Under the pieces are notes generated by a model. It did not search any database. It was given only the letters and a program-made list of their open reading frames with translations, and had not been told where the DNA came from. Position numbers and translations under genes: made by a program. Positions 7,598 through 15,503 of a DNA stretch of 34,135 nt are shown here, in pieces. The number at the start of each line of letters is the position of its first letter. Position 1 is the first letter of the stretch. The stretch is from Synergistaceae bacterium (GTDB lineage: Bacteria > Synergistota > Synergistia > Synergistales > Synergistaceae). The stretch lies in contig JAISLO010000123.1 of NCBI GenBank assembly GCA_031290815.1, forward strand, positions 1-34,135, written 5' to 3'.

Positions 7598-8527
7598 CTA
7601 CGAGTCGATCCTGATGCGAGGGTCTATGTACAGATACAGGAGATCCGTCACGAAATTCACGAGTATGTAGACGAGGCTGATCATGAGAACGCTTGTCTGC
7701 ACGAGCGGAAAGTCTCGGTTCAGTACTCCGGTCATGACGAGCCGCCCCACGCCGGGCCATGAGAACACAGTCTCGGTCACGACCGCTCCCCCCAACAGAG
7801 ATCCAAATTCAAGGCCGATCACGGTGACGACCGGCAGCATCGCGTTTTTAAGGGCGTGGCGAAAAATGATCTGAGTTTCTGAAAAACCCTGGGCGCGCGC
7901 CGAGATTATGTAATTCTCAGACAGCGCGTTCAGGAGAGAAGAGCGGACGGTGCGCGCTATTGGCGCCACGGGGTACGCGGCCAGCGAGATCGCAGGCAGC
8001 ACTATCGACAGCCACCGTTCGTTGCCAGACGACGGAAATACGTGCCAGCGCAGGGAAAAAGCGAAGATGAGCATAATCCCGATCCAAAACACCGGCATCG
8101 ATTGTCCGGCCAACACGATCGCGTTGACCGCGTAATCGACCGGCCCGTTTTTCCTGCAAGCCGCCATCGCGCCAAGCGACACTCCGATGACGACCGCTAA
8201 CACGATCGCTATGGCTGCCAGCAAAATCGTGGCTGGCAGCCGATCGATGAAGAGCTCCAACGCCGGCTGCTTAAAGTAGAGGGATTTACCGAGATCTCCC
8301 CTCATGACGCCCTTCAGGTAATCTATGAACTGAACGGACATAGGCCGGTCGAAGCCGAGGAACTCCCGCATTTCGCTCACCCTGGCTTCGCTCGCCTCCG
8401 GCGGCAGCATCAAACGGACCGGGTCGCCTGACAATCTGATTATGAAAAATGTAAGCGCCACGGCGCTCAACGCTGTCAGAATTGCCTGAAATCCATTTCT
8501 TATTAGAACTCTCCTCGTCTGAACCAA
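7598..8527 (-). CDS. Peptide ABC transporter permease (DppB/OppB-like)
   Basis: A 309-residue inner-membrane permease with an N-terminal transmembrane helix, a periplasmic stretch including FLGFDRPMSVQFIDYLKGVM, and a six-helix core. The ATPase-docking loop is SARAQGFSETQIIFRHALKN, followed by the DppB-type GGAVVTETVFSWPGVGRL. The only start that keeps the first helix complete is TTG at 8527. Its GAGGA Shine-Dalgarno sits very close, so translation may be weak or the start slightly different. A 129-base gap separates it from the binding-protein gene upstream, wider than other gaps in this operon; this is common where binding protein is made in excess. Confidence 0.92.
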   Translation of the reverse strand: MVQTRRVLIRNGFQAILTALSAVALTFFIIRLSGDPVRLMLPPEASEARVSEMREFLGFDRPMSVQFIDYLKGVMRGDLGKSLYFKQPALELFIDRLPATILLAAIAIVLAVVIGVSLGAMAACRKNGPVDYAVNAIVLAGQSMPVFWIGIMLIFAFSLRWHVFPSSGNERWLSIVLPAISLAAYPVAPIARTVRSSLLNALSENYIISARAQGFSETQIIFRHALKNAMLPVVTVIGLEFGSLLGGAVVTETVFSWPGVGRLVMTGVLNRDFPLVQTSVLMISLVYILVNFVTDLLYLYIDPRIRIDS

Positions 8528-8656
8528 TCCTCTTTCGACAAAACCCGGGTTCCCTGGTCAATCCTCGCCATGAGCGCTTTATTCGATCACAAGGACGAAG
8601 CCGCGGGTTCAAAGTTTTTTTGCGGCGATTGCCATAGCGTTAAATCAGCGTTTTCT

Positions 8657-10186
8657 TTATTCCGCTCTTTTTATCGTGCGGAGGGGGAGAGACCCATCCG
8701 TCCGTCCCTTCCAATCAAGTTTCTTCGACACGCCATAGTAGGTGTTTTCTTGGTACAAGAATATGCGCGGAGCATCCGCTATGACGCGCTTCTGGATCTC
8801 GGCGTAAATCTGTCGTCTACGCTCCTGATCGCTGGAGGAGCGCGATTCGTCCAGGAGCGCATCCACATCTGGGTTGCCGTAAGTGGAGTAGGGCTCTCCA
8901 GAGCGGAGCACCGCGAAGATAGCGGCATCGGCGTCCATCGTGTTTGTGCTGCTCCAGCCGAGGGTGTACATTGGAGACTGTTCACCAGTCGGAACGATAG
9001 TGCGGTATACGCCGCTCTCCACGTTGTTCACTTTGACCTTGACGCCAACCTGTTTAAGCTGTTCGGCTATCGCCTGCGCGACATCCGTGTTTTTCATGTA
9101 CCAGTTGACTGTGTCTAGTGTCGCTTCAAAACCGTTGGGGTAACCGGCGTCGGAGAGAAGCTTCCTCGCTTTTTCGGGATCGTAGGAATAACCCTCCGGT
9201 TCGCCCGCATAGCCGAAGTCCTTTGGACCTATCAGGCTGTTCGTCGCCACCGCCGCGCCTTGCAGTATGTTTTTTACAATGCCGTCCACGTCGACGGCGT
9301 GGTTCAACGCTTGCCGCACCTTGACATTATCGAACGGGCTCACGTTGGTCTTGAAACCGACGTATACGGTGTTGCCGCCGCGCTCGACTACCGATAGTTT
9401 GGCCGTGGAGGAATCCTCGATTTGACTCCTGAACTCCGGAGGGACGGCGGTAATGATGTCGGCTTCTCCGTTGATCAGCGCGCTCACCCTGGTTGCGGCC
9501 TCCGGTATCGCTTTGAACGTTACTTCCTCGACCTCCGGCTTGTCTCCCCAATAGCTTTCGTTGATAACAAGGGTAACGCTGCTGCCCTTATCCCAGTTTT
9601 TCAGTTTATAAGGGCCTGTGCCGACAGGATTCTGAGCGAATTTCTCCTGCCCAACCTCGCCGGCGTACTTGGGGGGTACCACCTCGGTCGGGTAGCGGTT
9701 GAAGCGTATTGGAATAAGCGGATCCGGAGCGTTTGTTATCACATGTACGGTCGTGTCGTCGACGGCCTTTACCTCTTTGACGGTCGTGATATAGCTGCGG
9801 GTGGGCGCGTTATTGGCCGGATCCAGGACTCTGTCGATGGAATACTTCACGGCCTCGGCGTTGAACGGTTCTCCGTTCGTGAACGTCACGCCTTCTCTCA
9901 GTTTGAACTCCCACGTCGTATCGTCCAGTTGCTTCCAGCTTAACGCAAGCCCGGGCTCCAGTTTCTCATCCAGATTCCGTCTGACAAGCGTCTCGAAAAT
10001 GTTGTCGACGACCTGCGCGCTTTCCGTGAGAAAACCTGGATCAAGTCCGACTATGTCGAACGGACGCGCTATGACTATTTTCAGACCCTTCGCATCTCCG
10101 GACGCTGCCTCCGCCGTCCCGAATCGAACCCCGAACGACGCGATCGCCAATACGACGATCAATAACCGAATAAACCTACTTTTCAT
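8657..10186 (-). CDS. Extracellular peptide-binding protein (SBP family 5, DppA/OppA-like)
   Basis: A 509-residue secreted solute receptor for the importer. The N-terminus has basic residues, a hydrophobic core (LLIVVLAIASFGV) and an AEA-AS signal-peptidase I site. There is no lipobox cysteine, so it is either free in a periplasm or held by the transporter. Family 5 features follow: GLDPGFLTESAQVVDNIFETLVRR-like ligand-lobe start (in two parts), WEFKLREGVTFTNGEPFNAE, and NPVGTGPYKLKNW. The start is ATG 10186 with AGGGG 9 bases upstream; a TTG two codons earlier is too close to that site. Family members bind di-, tri- or oligopeptides, and also nickel chelates or opines, so the ligand is unproved. 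Confidence 0.92.
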   Translation of the reverse strand: MKSRFIRLLIVVLAIASFGVRFGTAEAASGDAKGLKIVIARPFDIVGLDPGFLTESAQVVDNIFETLVRRNLDEKLEPGLALSWKQLDDTTWEFKLREGVTFTNGEPFNAEAVKYSIDRVLDPANNAPTRSYITTVKEVKAVDDTTVHVITNAPDPLIPIRFNRYPTEVVPPKYAGEVGQEKFAQNPVGTGPYKLKNWDKGSSVTLVINESYWGDKPEVEEVTFKAIPEAATRVSALINGEADIITAVPPEFRSQIEDSSTAKLSVVERGGNTVYVGFKTNVSPFDNVKVRQALNHAVDVDGIVKNILQGAAVATNSLIGPKDFGYAGEPEGYSYDPEKARKLLSDAGYPNGFEATLDTVNWYMKNTDVAQAIAEQLKQVGVKVKVNNVESGVYRTIVPTGEQSPMYTLGWSSTNTMDADAAIFAVLRSGEPYSTYGNPDVDALLDESRSSSDQERRRQIYAEIQKRVIADAPRIFLYQENTYYGVSKKLDWKGRTDGSLPLRTIKRAE

Positions 10187-10232
10187 ACGCAAACACCCCT
10201 GTTCTGTTTTTTTTATTTCACGCTTTTATATT

Positions 10233-11198
10233 TTAAGATTCGATTCCTATCATCGCCGCATAAGTTCCCGGCTCGACCAGCGACGCGCTGTGGATCGACA
10301 AAACATATCCGTTTTGGATCGGACATCGCATTTCCCAGCGGCTGAAGTCGGCCGCCGAGACGCCGCGCATGATCGAGTCTCCCCTATGAACAACGCTTCG
10401 GCAAGGCAAACGCCACAGCAGGAGGCCGCTCTCATCGGCGAAGCGCATATCCACAGCCGAACGAATCCGTATAGCGGTTCCGATTTCGGAGACTCCGCCC
10501 GGCAATTCCGGCAACATGAGCAGCCTCTCCAAGACAGCTCTTACGAAATCCACGTGCGCCGATACGTCTGATTCATTCATGCCTACACCGCCGCCGCTCT
10601 CGTGCAAAATCGCCCTCAAACCACGCCGCGCCAGCTCGCCGATCAACATGCCGCTATCGGGCGGAGCTCGATATATGAAATCAAGGCGGACGCTTTGCGC
10701 TAGTTCCTGAGACCTGTCGTCAGACACCATTGCGAAACGGCACACGTCCAGATATTTCCCGCCGCCGTGCAGATCGAGGAACGTATCCGCGCAGGAGCCG
10801 ACCATATCGGCATACCACATCGCAAAACGTTTACTGAAACCGCAATGATCATCTCCTTCATCTTTAAAGACACGATTCATATTCACGAAGTCGGCCGGAT
10901 TAGAGTTTCGTCCCGCGTAAAAGGCGGCTTGGTTTAAAATTGGAACCAACGCCACAGTCCCCATTTCGAGACACGAAAGATCATCCGCGAGGCGCAAACA
11001 GGCTGCCATACCATCATACTCGTCACCGTGCAATCCGGCCTGCACCCATACGAGCGGACCGCCACGAGCGCCGGCGACGACCACAGCCGGAATCTCCATC
11101 CCTTCAAAAGACAGCCTTAGCCGTAACTTCCCAGGGACAGCGCCCCGCAACGCCGCGCCAAGAGAATTGGAATCTACGACAGTCTTATAACCCTCCAT
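10233..11198 (-). CDS. Succinylglutamate desuccinylase / aspartoacylase (AstE/AspA, M14-like) family
   Basis: A 321-residue zinc carboxypeptidase-fold amidase. The zinc ligands are visible as HGDE (His57, Glu60) and DLHGG (His144), and NMNRVF (106-111) gives the Asn and Arg that grip the substrate carboxylate. Family members remove an acyl group from N-acyl amino acids, such as succinylglutamate, acetylaspartate or acetyl-diaminobutyrate. It is the first gene of the operon, directly behind a strong promoter, with AGGAGAG before the ATG. Its pairing with an OCD-family enzyme and a peptide importer suggests uptake and deacylation of an N-acylated amino acid or related compound; the substrate is inference. 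Confidence 0.85.
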   Translation of the reverse strand: MEGYKTVVDSNSLGAALRGAVPGKLRLRLSFEGMEIPAVVVAGARGGPLVWVQAGLHGDEYDGMAACLRLADDLSCLEMGTVALVPILNQAAFYAGRNSNPADFVNMNRVFKDEGDDHCGFSKRFAMWYADMVGSCADTFLDLHGGGKYLDVCRFAMVSDDRSQELAQSVRLDFIYRAPPDSGMLIGELARRGLRAILHESGGGVGMNESDVSAHVDFVRAVLERLLMLPELPGGVSEIGTAIRIRSAVDMRFADESGLLLWRLPCRSVVHRGDSIMRGVSAADFSRWEMRCPIQNGYVLSIHSASLVEPGTYAAMIGIES

Positions 11199-11528
11199 AA
11201 GTCATCTCTCCTGCATAAGAGATATAAACATAATAACTATATCATAATACTATGCATTATAATCGCTGTCAACAACTTCAAGCATGCGCCAAATAACCGC
11301 AGGTTACTGTACCCGCCTTTTTCGATCGATAAAAGGACGGGCCCAGTTATGAACAGGCAGCTTTATTGGAATATAGAGGCGAATCTGTTTCCGTTTCAAA
11401 ATGAAATTCAAGGAGACATACGCATCCTACGACAAAGTGGGATTATTGGGGTTGGAGAACAAAAACAAGTTTGAACTCTCCAGAAAAAGAAACTAATCGC
11501 CCTGATGACTCGTTGATACCAGACTTGG
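11199..11528. other. Intergenic region between two same-strand operons
   Basis: Besides the promoter of the peptide-import operon (11244-11272), it holds a short + strand frame (11349-11474, 41 codons, with AAGGAC upstream of its ATG). A 31-codon frame at 11401-11496 overlaps it in another phase. Both give protein-like sequence and may be remnants of a decayed gene. A TGGAGA/TCTCCA hairpin near 11453-11480 lies downstream of the Gate-domain gene but has no U-tract. Nothing else is recognised. Confidence 0.5.
11244..11272 (-). promoter_or_regulatory. Strong sigma70-type promoter of the peptide-import operon
   Basis: On the reverse strand TTGACA (11267-11272) is followed after exactly 17 bases by TATTAT (11244-11249), a near-consensus promoter 46 bases ahead of the deacylase start. 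On the + strand the region shows a near-direct repeat CATAATAACTAT / CATAATACTAT and a central ATGCAT. These AT-rich repeats overlap the promoter core and could bind a regulator, but no known operator was matched. Confidence 0.85.
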
Positions 11529-12416
11529 CTACAATATGAACGGAATCGGGATCACCAGCGACGCTATTACGAACGGGATCATGGTCGCGATGTTTCTGAC
11601 GAGGATTGCTCGGGATATGTCGGCGGGGAATATTCCGAAGAAGTATCCGGCGTTCTGGCGCAGCGCTCTTGTGAAATAGCCCAGGCCGTTTCCGAGGAGA
11701 AGGGCGAATACCGTCTGGGCCGTGTCGAGGTCGCCGTTCGCCAGTGCGCCGCGCGCTAGCGCCAGAGACGCCGATATGCCGGCAAGCGCCGCCGAGGCGA
11801 CTCCCCAGCCGGCCACGGGGAGCAGGCTCCCGCCAAGCGATTCCTTCAGCAGTCTCTCTATCTCCGGCATTATCAAAAACGCAGATGCGTAGAAGGTCCA
11901 CGCCACCGGCAGGGTGACTAGCAGCCTCCTGTACCACGAAACGGAATAACTTCGAACCTGACCGCCATGATCGGTCTTCGTGGAATCCGTCTCGCTGCCC
12001 CTGGCTTTTACGATTACGAACAAAAAGCGGCCGAAACTGCGCAGTAACAGCGTGAACGCGAATATCCAGCCTGCGGTGCCGGCCATGCCGACGCACAGCG
12101 CCAGGGTGGACGGCCAGCGGCGCAGATACGCCGGAAACGACAGCGAGATCGTCCCCCAGATCGCGCCGTCCCTGGTGACGCTTCCCTCCTCGACCCCGCG
12201 AGCCAGAAGCGCGGCCGCCACCTTCGACGATCCGACCCCCACGGCCAGGGCTGTACCCAGTATGGGCCCGACGCCGATCGTCGTCAGGACCGGTAAAAAC
12301 CTCCCGACCGCCATTTCGGCGAGTTTCAGCCGGAATACTAAATCGCCGACGAGGACTCCGATCAGAATGTTGACCGTCATCATAACCTCGCCGGCCAGAA
12401 GACTGTGCCAGTTCAC
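11529..12416 (-). CDS. Gate-domain (nucleoside-recognition-like) multi-pass membrane protein
   Basis: A 295-residue, strongly hydrophobic protein with about seven to eight likely transmembrane segments. It has the small-residue-rich Gate pattern TTIGVGPILGTALAVGVGSS and a matching second half (VASAALAGISASLALARGA, then LLLGNGLGYFTRAL). It resembles the COG3366-type proteins related to FeoB gates and nucleoside transporters, whose substrate is unknown. The GTG at 12416 overlaps the stop of the binding-protein gene by four bases (GTGA), which makes it the fourth gene of the importer operon and suggests it helps move the same substrate. A longer frame upstream is only an overlap with the preceding gene. 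Confidence 0.65.
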   Translation of the reverse strand: MNWHSLLAGEVMMTVNILIGVLVGDLVFRLKLAEMAVGRFLPVLTTIGVGPILGTALAVGVGSSKVAAALLARGVEEGSVTRDGAIWGTISLSFPAYLRRWPSTLALCVGMAGTAGWIFAFTLLLRSFGRFLFVIVKARGSETDSTKTDHGGQVRSYSVSWYRRLLVTLPVAWTFYASAFLIMPEIERLLKESLGGSLLPVAGWGVASAALAGISASLALARGALANGDLDTAQTVFALLLGNGLGYFTRALRQNAGYFFGIFPADISRAILVRNIATMIPFVIASLVIPIPFIL

Positions 12417-13324
12417 CCGTCCTTCTCCGATCCGTAAAACATATCGAGCAGCACGGCGCTCCCCTTCTCTATGCCGAGAAGAGACGGCCGGCTCAAATAG
12501 CTCTCGGGGATGAACTCTATCCTGACCGATTTGAGCGCGTCCGACCAGGGTCTCCTCGTGATGTCCTCCATCGTCGCGGCGTTCATCGCGCCCTGCTGCA
12601 CGAGGTAGATGTCGAGCCCGGACTTTACCGTCTCGATCGTCCTCTCGACTCCCCAAGAGGCCAGCGGACTGCCATCCCTGAGCGGTTTCGCGCCGGATGC
12701 CGCGTTGACGCCTCCGGCCAGTTCGATGAGCGAGGCGGCCCATGAATCCGGAGCGCAGGTGCGCAGCTCTTTAGACGTGGCCTCCAGGAACACCCTGGGG
12801 CGGACGCCGTCATGCTGGGCGGCCTCATCCCTCACCCCTTCGATTATCTCCCTGAACCTGCGCTTGGCGCTCTCCGGGTCGAGCCCCAATATCTCGGACA
12901 ACAGCGCAAGATAGTCCTCAAAGCCGTTCCACGAGGGCGGGTCTATCGTGTATACGGCGACCCCGGCGCGTTCGAGGATGATCGCCCTGTTCGGGTCGGC
13001 CCTCTCGTTGAGGGAACGGGTGAACACGATGTCTGGTTTGAGCGCTAGAATCGCCTCGGGCGTAACCCGAGAAGGAAGCCTTGACGCGCCGGGCGCGGAA
13101 TCCAGGTCGTCGTTTTGCGAGACGGCGACGATGGAATCACCCAACCCGAGGGCAATGATATTGTCGGTATGCCCGGGATACAGGGAGACGATGCGCGCCG
13201 CCTCAGCCGAACCCAAGAGAACCGCGAACGAACACATCACCGTAAAACACAGGAGAATCATGTTCCGCGCGGATCTCAGCAAGCGCCCATTGTCACGAAA
13301 ACTCGCGCCGCTTGTGTCATTCAC
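12413..13324 (-). CDS. Periplasmic binding protein of a BtuF/FecB-type importer
   Basis: A 303-residue exported binding protein of the cobalamin/ferric-siderophore class. A hydrophobic signal (MILLCFTVMCSFAVLLGSAEA, residues about 25-45) is followed by ARIVSLYPGHTDNIIALGLGD, typical of the start of the mature lobe. VTPEAILALKPDIVF and SLIELAGGVNAA are the usual BtuF-like landmarks. There is no lipobox cysteine. The GTG at 13324 overlaps the ATPase stop by four bases (GTGA). Ligand specificity (corrinoid, haem or iron chelate) cannot be read from the sequence; the neighbouring corrin operon makes a corrinoid attractive but not proven. Confidence 0.85.
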   Translation of the reverse strand: MNDTSGASFRDNGRLLRSARNMILLCFTVMCSFAVLLGSAEAARIVSLYPGHTDNIIALGLGDSIVAVSQNDDLDSAPGASRLPSRVTPEAILALKPDIVFTRSLNERADPNRAIILERAGVAVYTIDPPSWNGFEDYLALLSEILGLDPESAKRRFREIIEGVRDEAAQHDGVRPRVFLEATSKELRTCAPDSWAASLIELAGGVNAASGAKPLRDGSPLASWGVERTIETVKSGLDIYLVQQGAMNAATMEDITRRPWSDALKSVRIEFIPESYLSRPSLLGIEKGSAVLLDMFYGSEKDG

Positions 13325-14115
13325 TCTGCAATCGCGTGCCACGCCTTTTCACCCCCGCTGGACATGAAGAGTTCGAACGAAACGTCGTAGAGCCTGCTGA
13401 GGATATCCTCGTCAAGCCCGCCGCCTGGGACTATGTCCAAAATCCTCCCCTCCTTTATGACGACCAGGGCGTCTGCGAAACGCGCGGCCAGGTTTATGTC
13501 GTGAACGGCGGAGACGACCAGCTTGCCGGAGGAGGAGAGGTCTTTCATTATCGAGAACATCCTCACGGCGTGCTTTATGTCGCTGGCCGAACTGGGCTCA
13601 TCGAGGAGGAATACCGCCGGATCCTGGGCCAGCAGCATGGCCATGAGCACCCTTCGCATCTCCCCGCCGGAGAGCTTCGACGCCTGCCTGAACAGCAGCG
13701 GCTCGACACCCATGACGCGAGCGGCGTTCAGGACAGCCGCCTCGTCATCCTCCGAACGGCCGGAGACGAGGCCGCCGTGAGGGATGCGCCCCAGCCCTAT
13801 CAAGTCGTGGACGGAGTACGCGATGTCGGCGCCGGAGGTCTGAGGCAGCATTCCAACGATCCGTCCAAGCTCCCTGCGCCTGTAAGTCCCGAGCTCGCGC
13901 CCATAGAGCGTGACACTGCCGTCATACCGCAGAAGCCCGCACAGCGTCCGCAGCAAGGTGGTCTTCCCGCTCCCGTTGGGCCCGATGAGGGCGACCAGAC
14001 GGCCTTGACTCAGGCCCTCCGGACCGCTCGACATGTCCTTCAGCACCTTGCGGCCTCCATAGGAAACAGACAGTCCGCTGAAGCTTATCGCGGGTGCGGG
14101 CGCTCGATCCTCCAT
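13321..14115 (-). CDS. BtuD/FecE-type ABC importer ATPase
   Basis: A 264-residue ATPase: Walker A GPNGSGKTTLL, signature KLSGGEMRR, Walker B VFLLDEPSSASD and switch histidine in VSAVHDINLAARFAD. The overall layout fits cobalamin, haem or ferric-siderophore importers. The first strand carries an unusual short insertion (KDMSSGPEGLSQGRLVAL) before Walker A. Walker B ends SASD where SxLD is usual. I chose ATG 14115; a GTG two codons upstream is an equal alternative. It lies 13 bases downstream of the permease gene and overlaps the next gene. Confidence 0.88.
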   Translation of the reverse strand: MEDRAPAPAISFSGLSVSYGGRKVLKDMSSGPEGLSQGRLVALIGPNGSGKTTLLRTLCGLLRYDGSVTLYGRELGTYRRRELGRIVGMLPQTSGADIAYSVHDLIGLGRIPHGGLVSGRSEDDEAAVLNAARVMGVEPLLFRQASKLSGGEMRRVLMAMLLAQDPAVFLLDEPSSASDIKHAVRMFSIMKDLSSSGKLVVSAVHDINLAARFADALVVIKEGRILDIVPGGGLDEDILSRLYDVSFELFMSSGGEKAWHAIAE

Positions 14116-14128
14116 AGTCACCGGCCGC

Positions 14129-15106
14129 TCAAAAGTTCGACATCCTGCGGCGGGCAAGCAGCCAGCAGAAAAACGGCGCTCCTATCATGGCCGTTATGAC
14201 GCCCACAGGCAGTTCGCCGCACAACTGCGCCGCGCCGTCCGCCGCGGCCATGAGCGCCGCCCCTCCCAGGAAGGAGCAGCAGAGAAGCGGCCTGTGCGTC
14301 GAACCAGTCAACATGCGCATGACGTGCGGCACGACCAGCCCGACAAATCCTATTATGCCGAAGAAGCTGACAGCGACCGCGCTCGACATGGATACGGCGG
14401 AGAGCAGGAGTATTCTCAGGTTTCGCTCGTCCACGCCAAGGGACGCGCCGGCTTCCTCCCCCAGTGAGACGGCGTCCAGGTGGCGGCCGTACAGCCAGGA
14501 CACGAAGAACGAAAACGCCGCGGCTAGCCAGACCGCGAACGCCGAGAGAGGCGACGAGCCCGAAAATCCGCCCATGAGCCACAGGACTATGGCGCCGATG
14601 CGCTCGTCCGCCACCGCCTTGAGGAACGTCACGCCGGCCGACAGAAAAGCGCTCACGATGACCCCGGCCAATATGATATGCACCCTCCCGCCGCCGGCCC
14701 TCTCCGCGATCGCATACACTGCGGCCATGGCGGCCAGGGCTCCGATAAAAGCGGCCGGCACCACTGCCATCACGCTGGAGGAGATAACGAGCGCGCCGCC
14801 GAAAGCCGCGCCCGAGGCGATGCCCAGCGTATACGGCTCCGCCATGGGATTCAGCAGCAATCCCTGAAGCACTACCCCCGCGACTCCCAGCGACGCTCCG
14901 GCCCCGAGGGCGGACAGAAGCCGGGGCAGCCTCACGCTCCGGACGACTATCGCGTCGAGCGACGCCTCGGAATCGAGCGGCAAAAAGGGGTAAAGAAGGG
15001 ATATTACCCTGTGCGGCGGTATGTCCACGTCCCCGGAGAGCATCCGCCACAGCGAGACGCACACTATGACGAGGAGCAGAGCGGCCTCGATCGCTAGGAT
15101 GGACAT
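14129..15106 (-). CDS. BtuC/FecCD-type ABC importer permease
   Basis: A 325-residue permease with about ten transmembrane helices. Family landmarks are RLPRLLSALGAGASLGVAG, LLNPMAEPYTLGIASGAAFG (with its PE/P-x-x-LG motif), a DAVSLGEEAGASLGVD coupling segment and FFGIIGFVGLVVPHVMRM near the end. The frame is open further upstream, but ATG 15106 has AGGAGG 7 bases before it and starts directly at the first helix, so earlier starts are rejected. It is the first gene of the four-gene importer operon, divergent from the corrin operon. Confidence 0.92.
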   Translation of the reverse strand: MSILAIEAALLLVIVCVSLWRMLSGDVDIPPHRVISLLYPFLPLDSEASLDAIVVRSVRLPRLLSALGAGASLGVAGVVLQGLLLNPMAEPYTLGIASGAAFGGALVISSSVMAVVPAAFIGALAAMAAVYAIAERAGGGRVHIILAGVIVSAFLSAGVTFLKAVADERIGAIVLWLMGGFSGSSPLSAFAVWLAAAFSFFVSWLYGRHLDAVSLGEEAGASLGVDERNLRILLLSAVSMSSAVAVSFFGIIGFVGLVVPHVMRMLTGSTHRPLLCCSFLGGAALMAAADGAAQLCGELPVGVITAMIGAPFFCWLLARRRMSNF

Positions 15107-15304
15107 CGCTCGCCTCCTGCGGTACTCGGACGAAATCTCCGGCAGAGATTTCACGCGCGAGTTCCCGGAACCCTGCCGAATGTCCATCCACGCCGTCCGG
15201 GGGAAATATTTTTGGCATCCATGTTCAACATACGCAACATCGTCCACCTCGCAAAACTCCTGAGAAGCGCGGACCAAACCAAAAAACGGAACTCCGTCCG
15301 TTCC
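15107..15304 (-). promoter_or_regulatory. Structured leader of the BtuCDF-type operon
   Basis: Read on the reverse strand, GGAAC (15304-15300) and GTTCC (15292-15288) form a short stem followed by GTTTTTT (15287-15281), a terminator-like element about 175 bases ahead of btuC. Closer in, GAAATCTC and GAGATTTC (15152-15132) form a perfect 8-bp stem with a 5-base loop, 13 bases before the AGGAGG ribosome-binding site. Such a layout is compatible with attenuation. I found no B12-box in it. Confidence 0.35.
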
Positions 15305-15367
15305 CGCGGTCAATCCTCGACTCTGACTTCTCTAACTTGCGCGAGTATAACATCACAGCGCCGATTT

Positions 15368-15397
15368 TTCGCATACTCCGGTGAAATGTGCTAAACT
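15368..15397 (+). promoter_or_regulatory. Candidate promoter of the corrin operon
   Basis: An extended -10, TGCTAAACT (15389-15397), lies 18 bases after a weak -35, TTCGCA (15368-15373). A transcript from here would begin near 15404 and contain the whole hairpin leader. Only the extended -10 is fairly convincing. Confidence 0.4.
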
Positions 15398-15421
15398 CTA
15401 AGTGGAATAGCGCCTTGACGC

Positions 15422-15500
15422 AACACTCCGGGGAAGATGGGGAGGAAGCGGCGGCTGTGTGCCGCGCCTCCCCGCTCGGTGTTCATAGGGGGGTTTTTTT
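15422..15500 (+). promoter_or_regulatory. Leader RNA with competing hairpins ahead of cbiC
   Basis: One fold stacks AACAC/GTGTT (15422-15426 with 15479-15483), GGGGAGG/CCTCCCC (15439-15445 with 15467-15473) and GCGGC/GCCGC (15448-15452 with 15461-15465). The competing fold pairs CTCCCC (15468-15473) with GGGGGG (15488-15493), directly followed by seven T (15494-15500), which is terminator-like. The GGGGGG is also the only plausible Shine-Dalgarno for the GTG at 15504. Either fold choice could therefore switch transcription or translation of the operon. No known riboswitch consensus was recognised. Confidence 0.5.
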
Positions 15501-15503
15501 ATT

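Noticed and set aside
8542..8551. AACCCGGGTT palindrome in the gap after the binding-protein gene
   Set aside because: It has no loop, so it cannot be a terminator hairpin, and short palindromes arise by chance.
11529..12743. 404-codon version of the Gate-domain protein
   Set aside because: The first 109 codons are Arg/Gly-rich and overlap the binding-protein gene in another phase; the GTG at 12416 with the GTGA overlap is better.
14129..15313. Earlier starts of the btuC frame (up to 15313)
   Set aside because: They lack ribosome-binding sites and would cover the leader hairpins, whereas ATG 15106 has AGGAGG at ideal spacing.
15107..15503. Cobalamin riboswitch between the importer and corrin operons
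   Set aside because: I looked for the B12-box and the surrounding conserved segments on both strands and did not see them. The hairpins present do not match that fold by eye.
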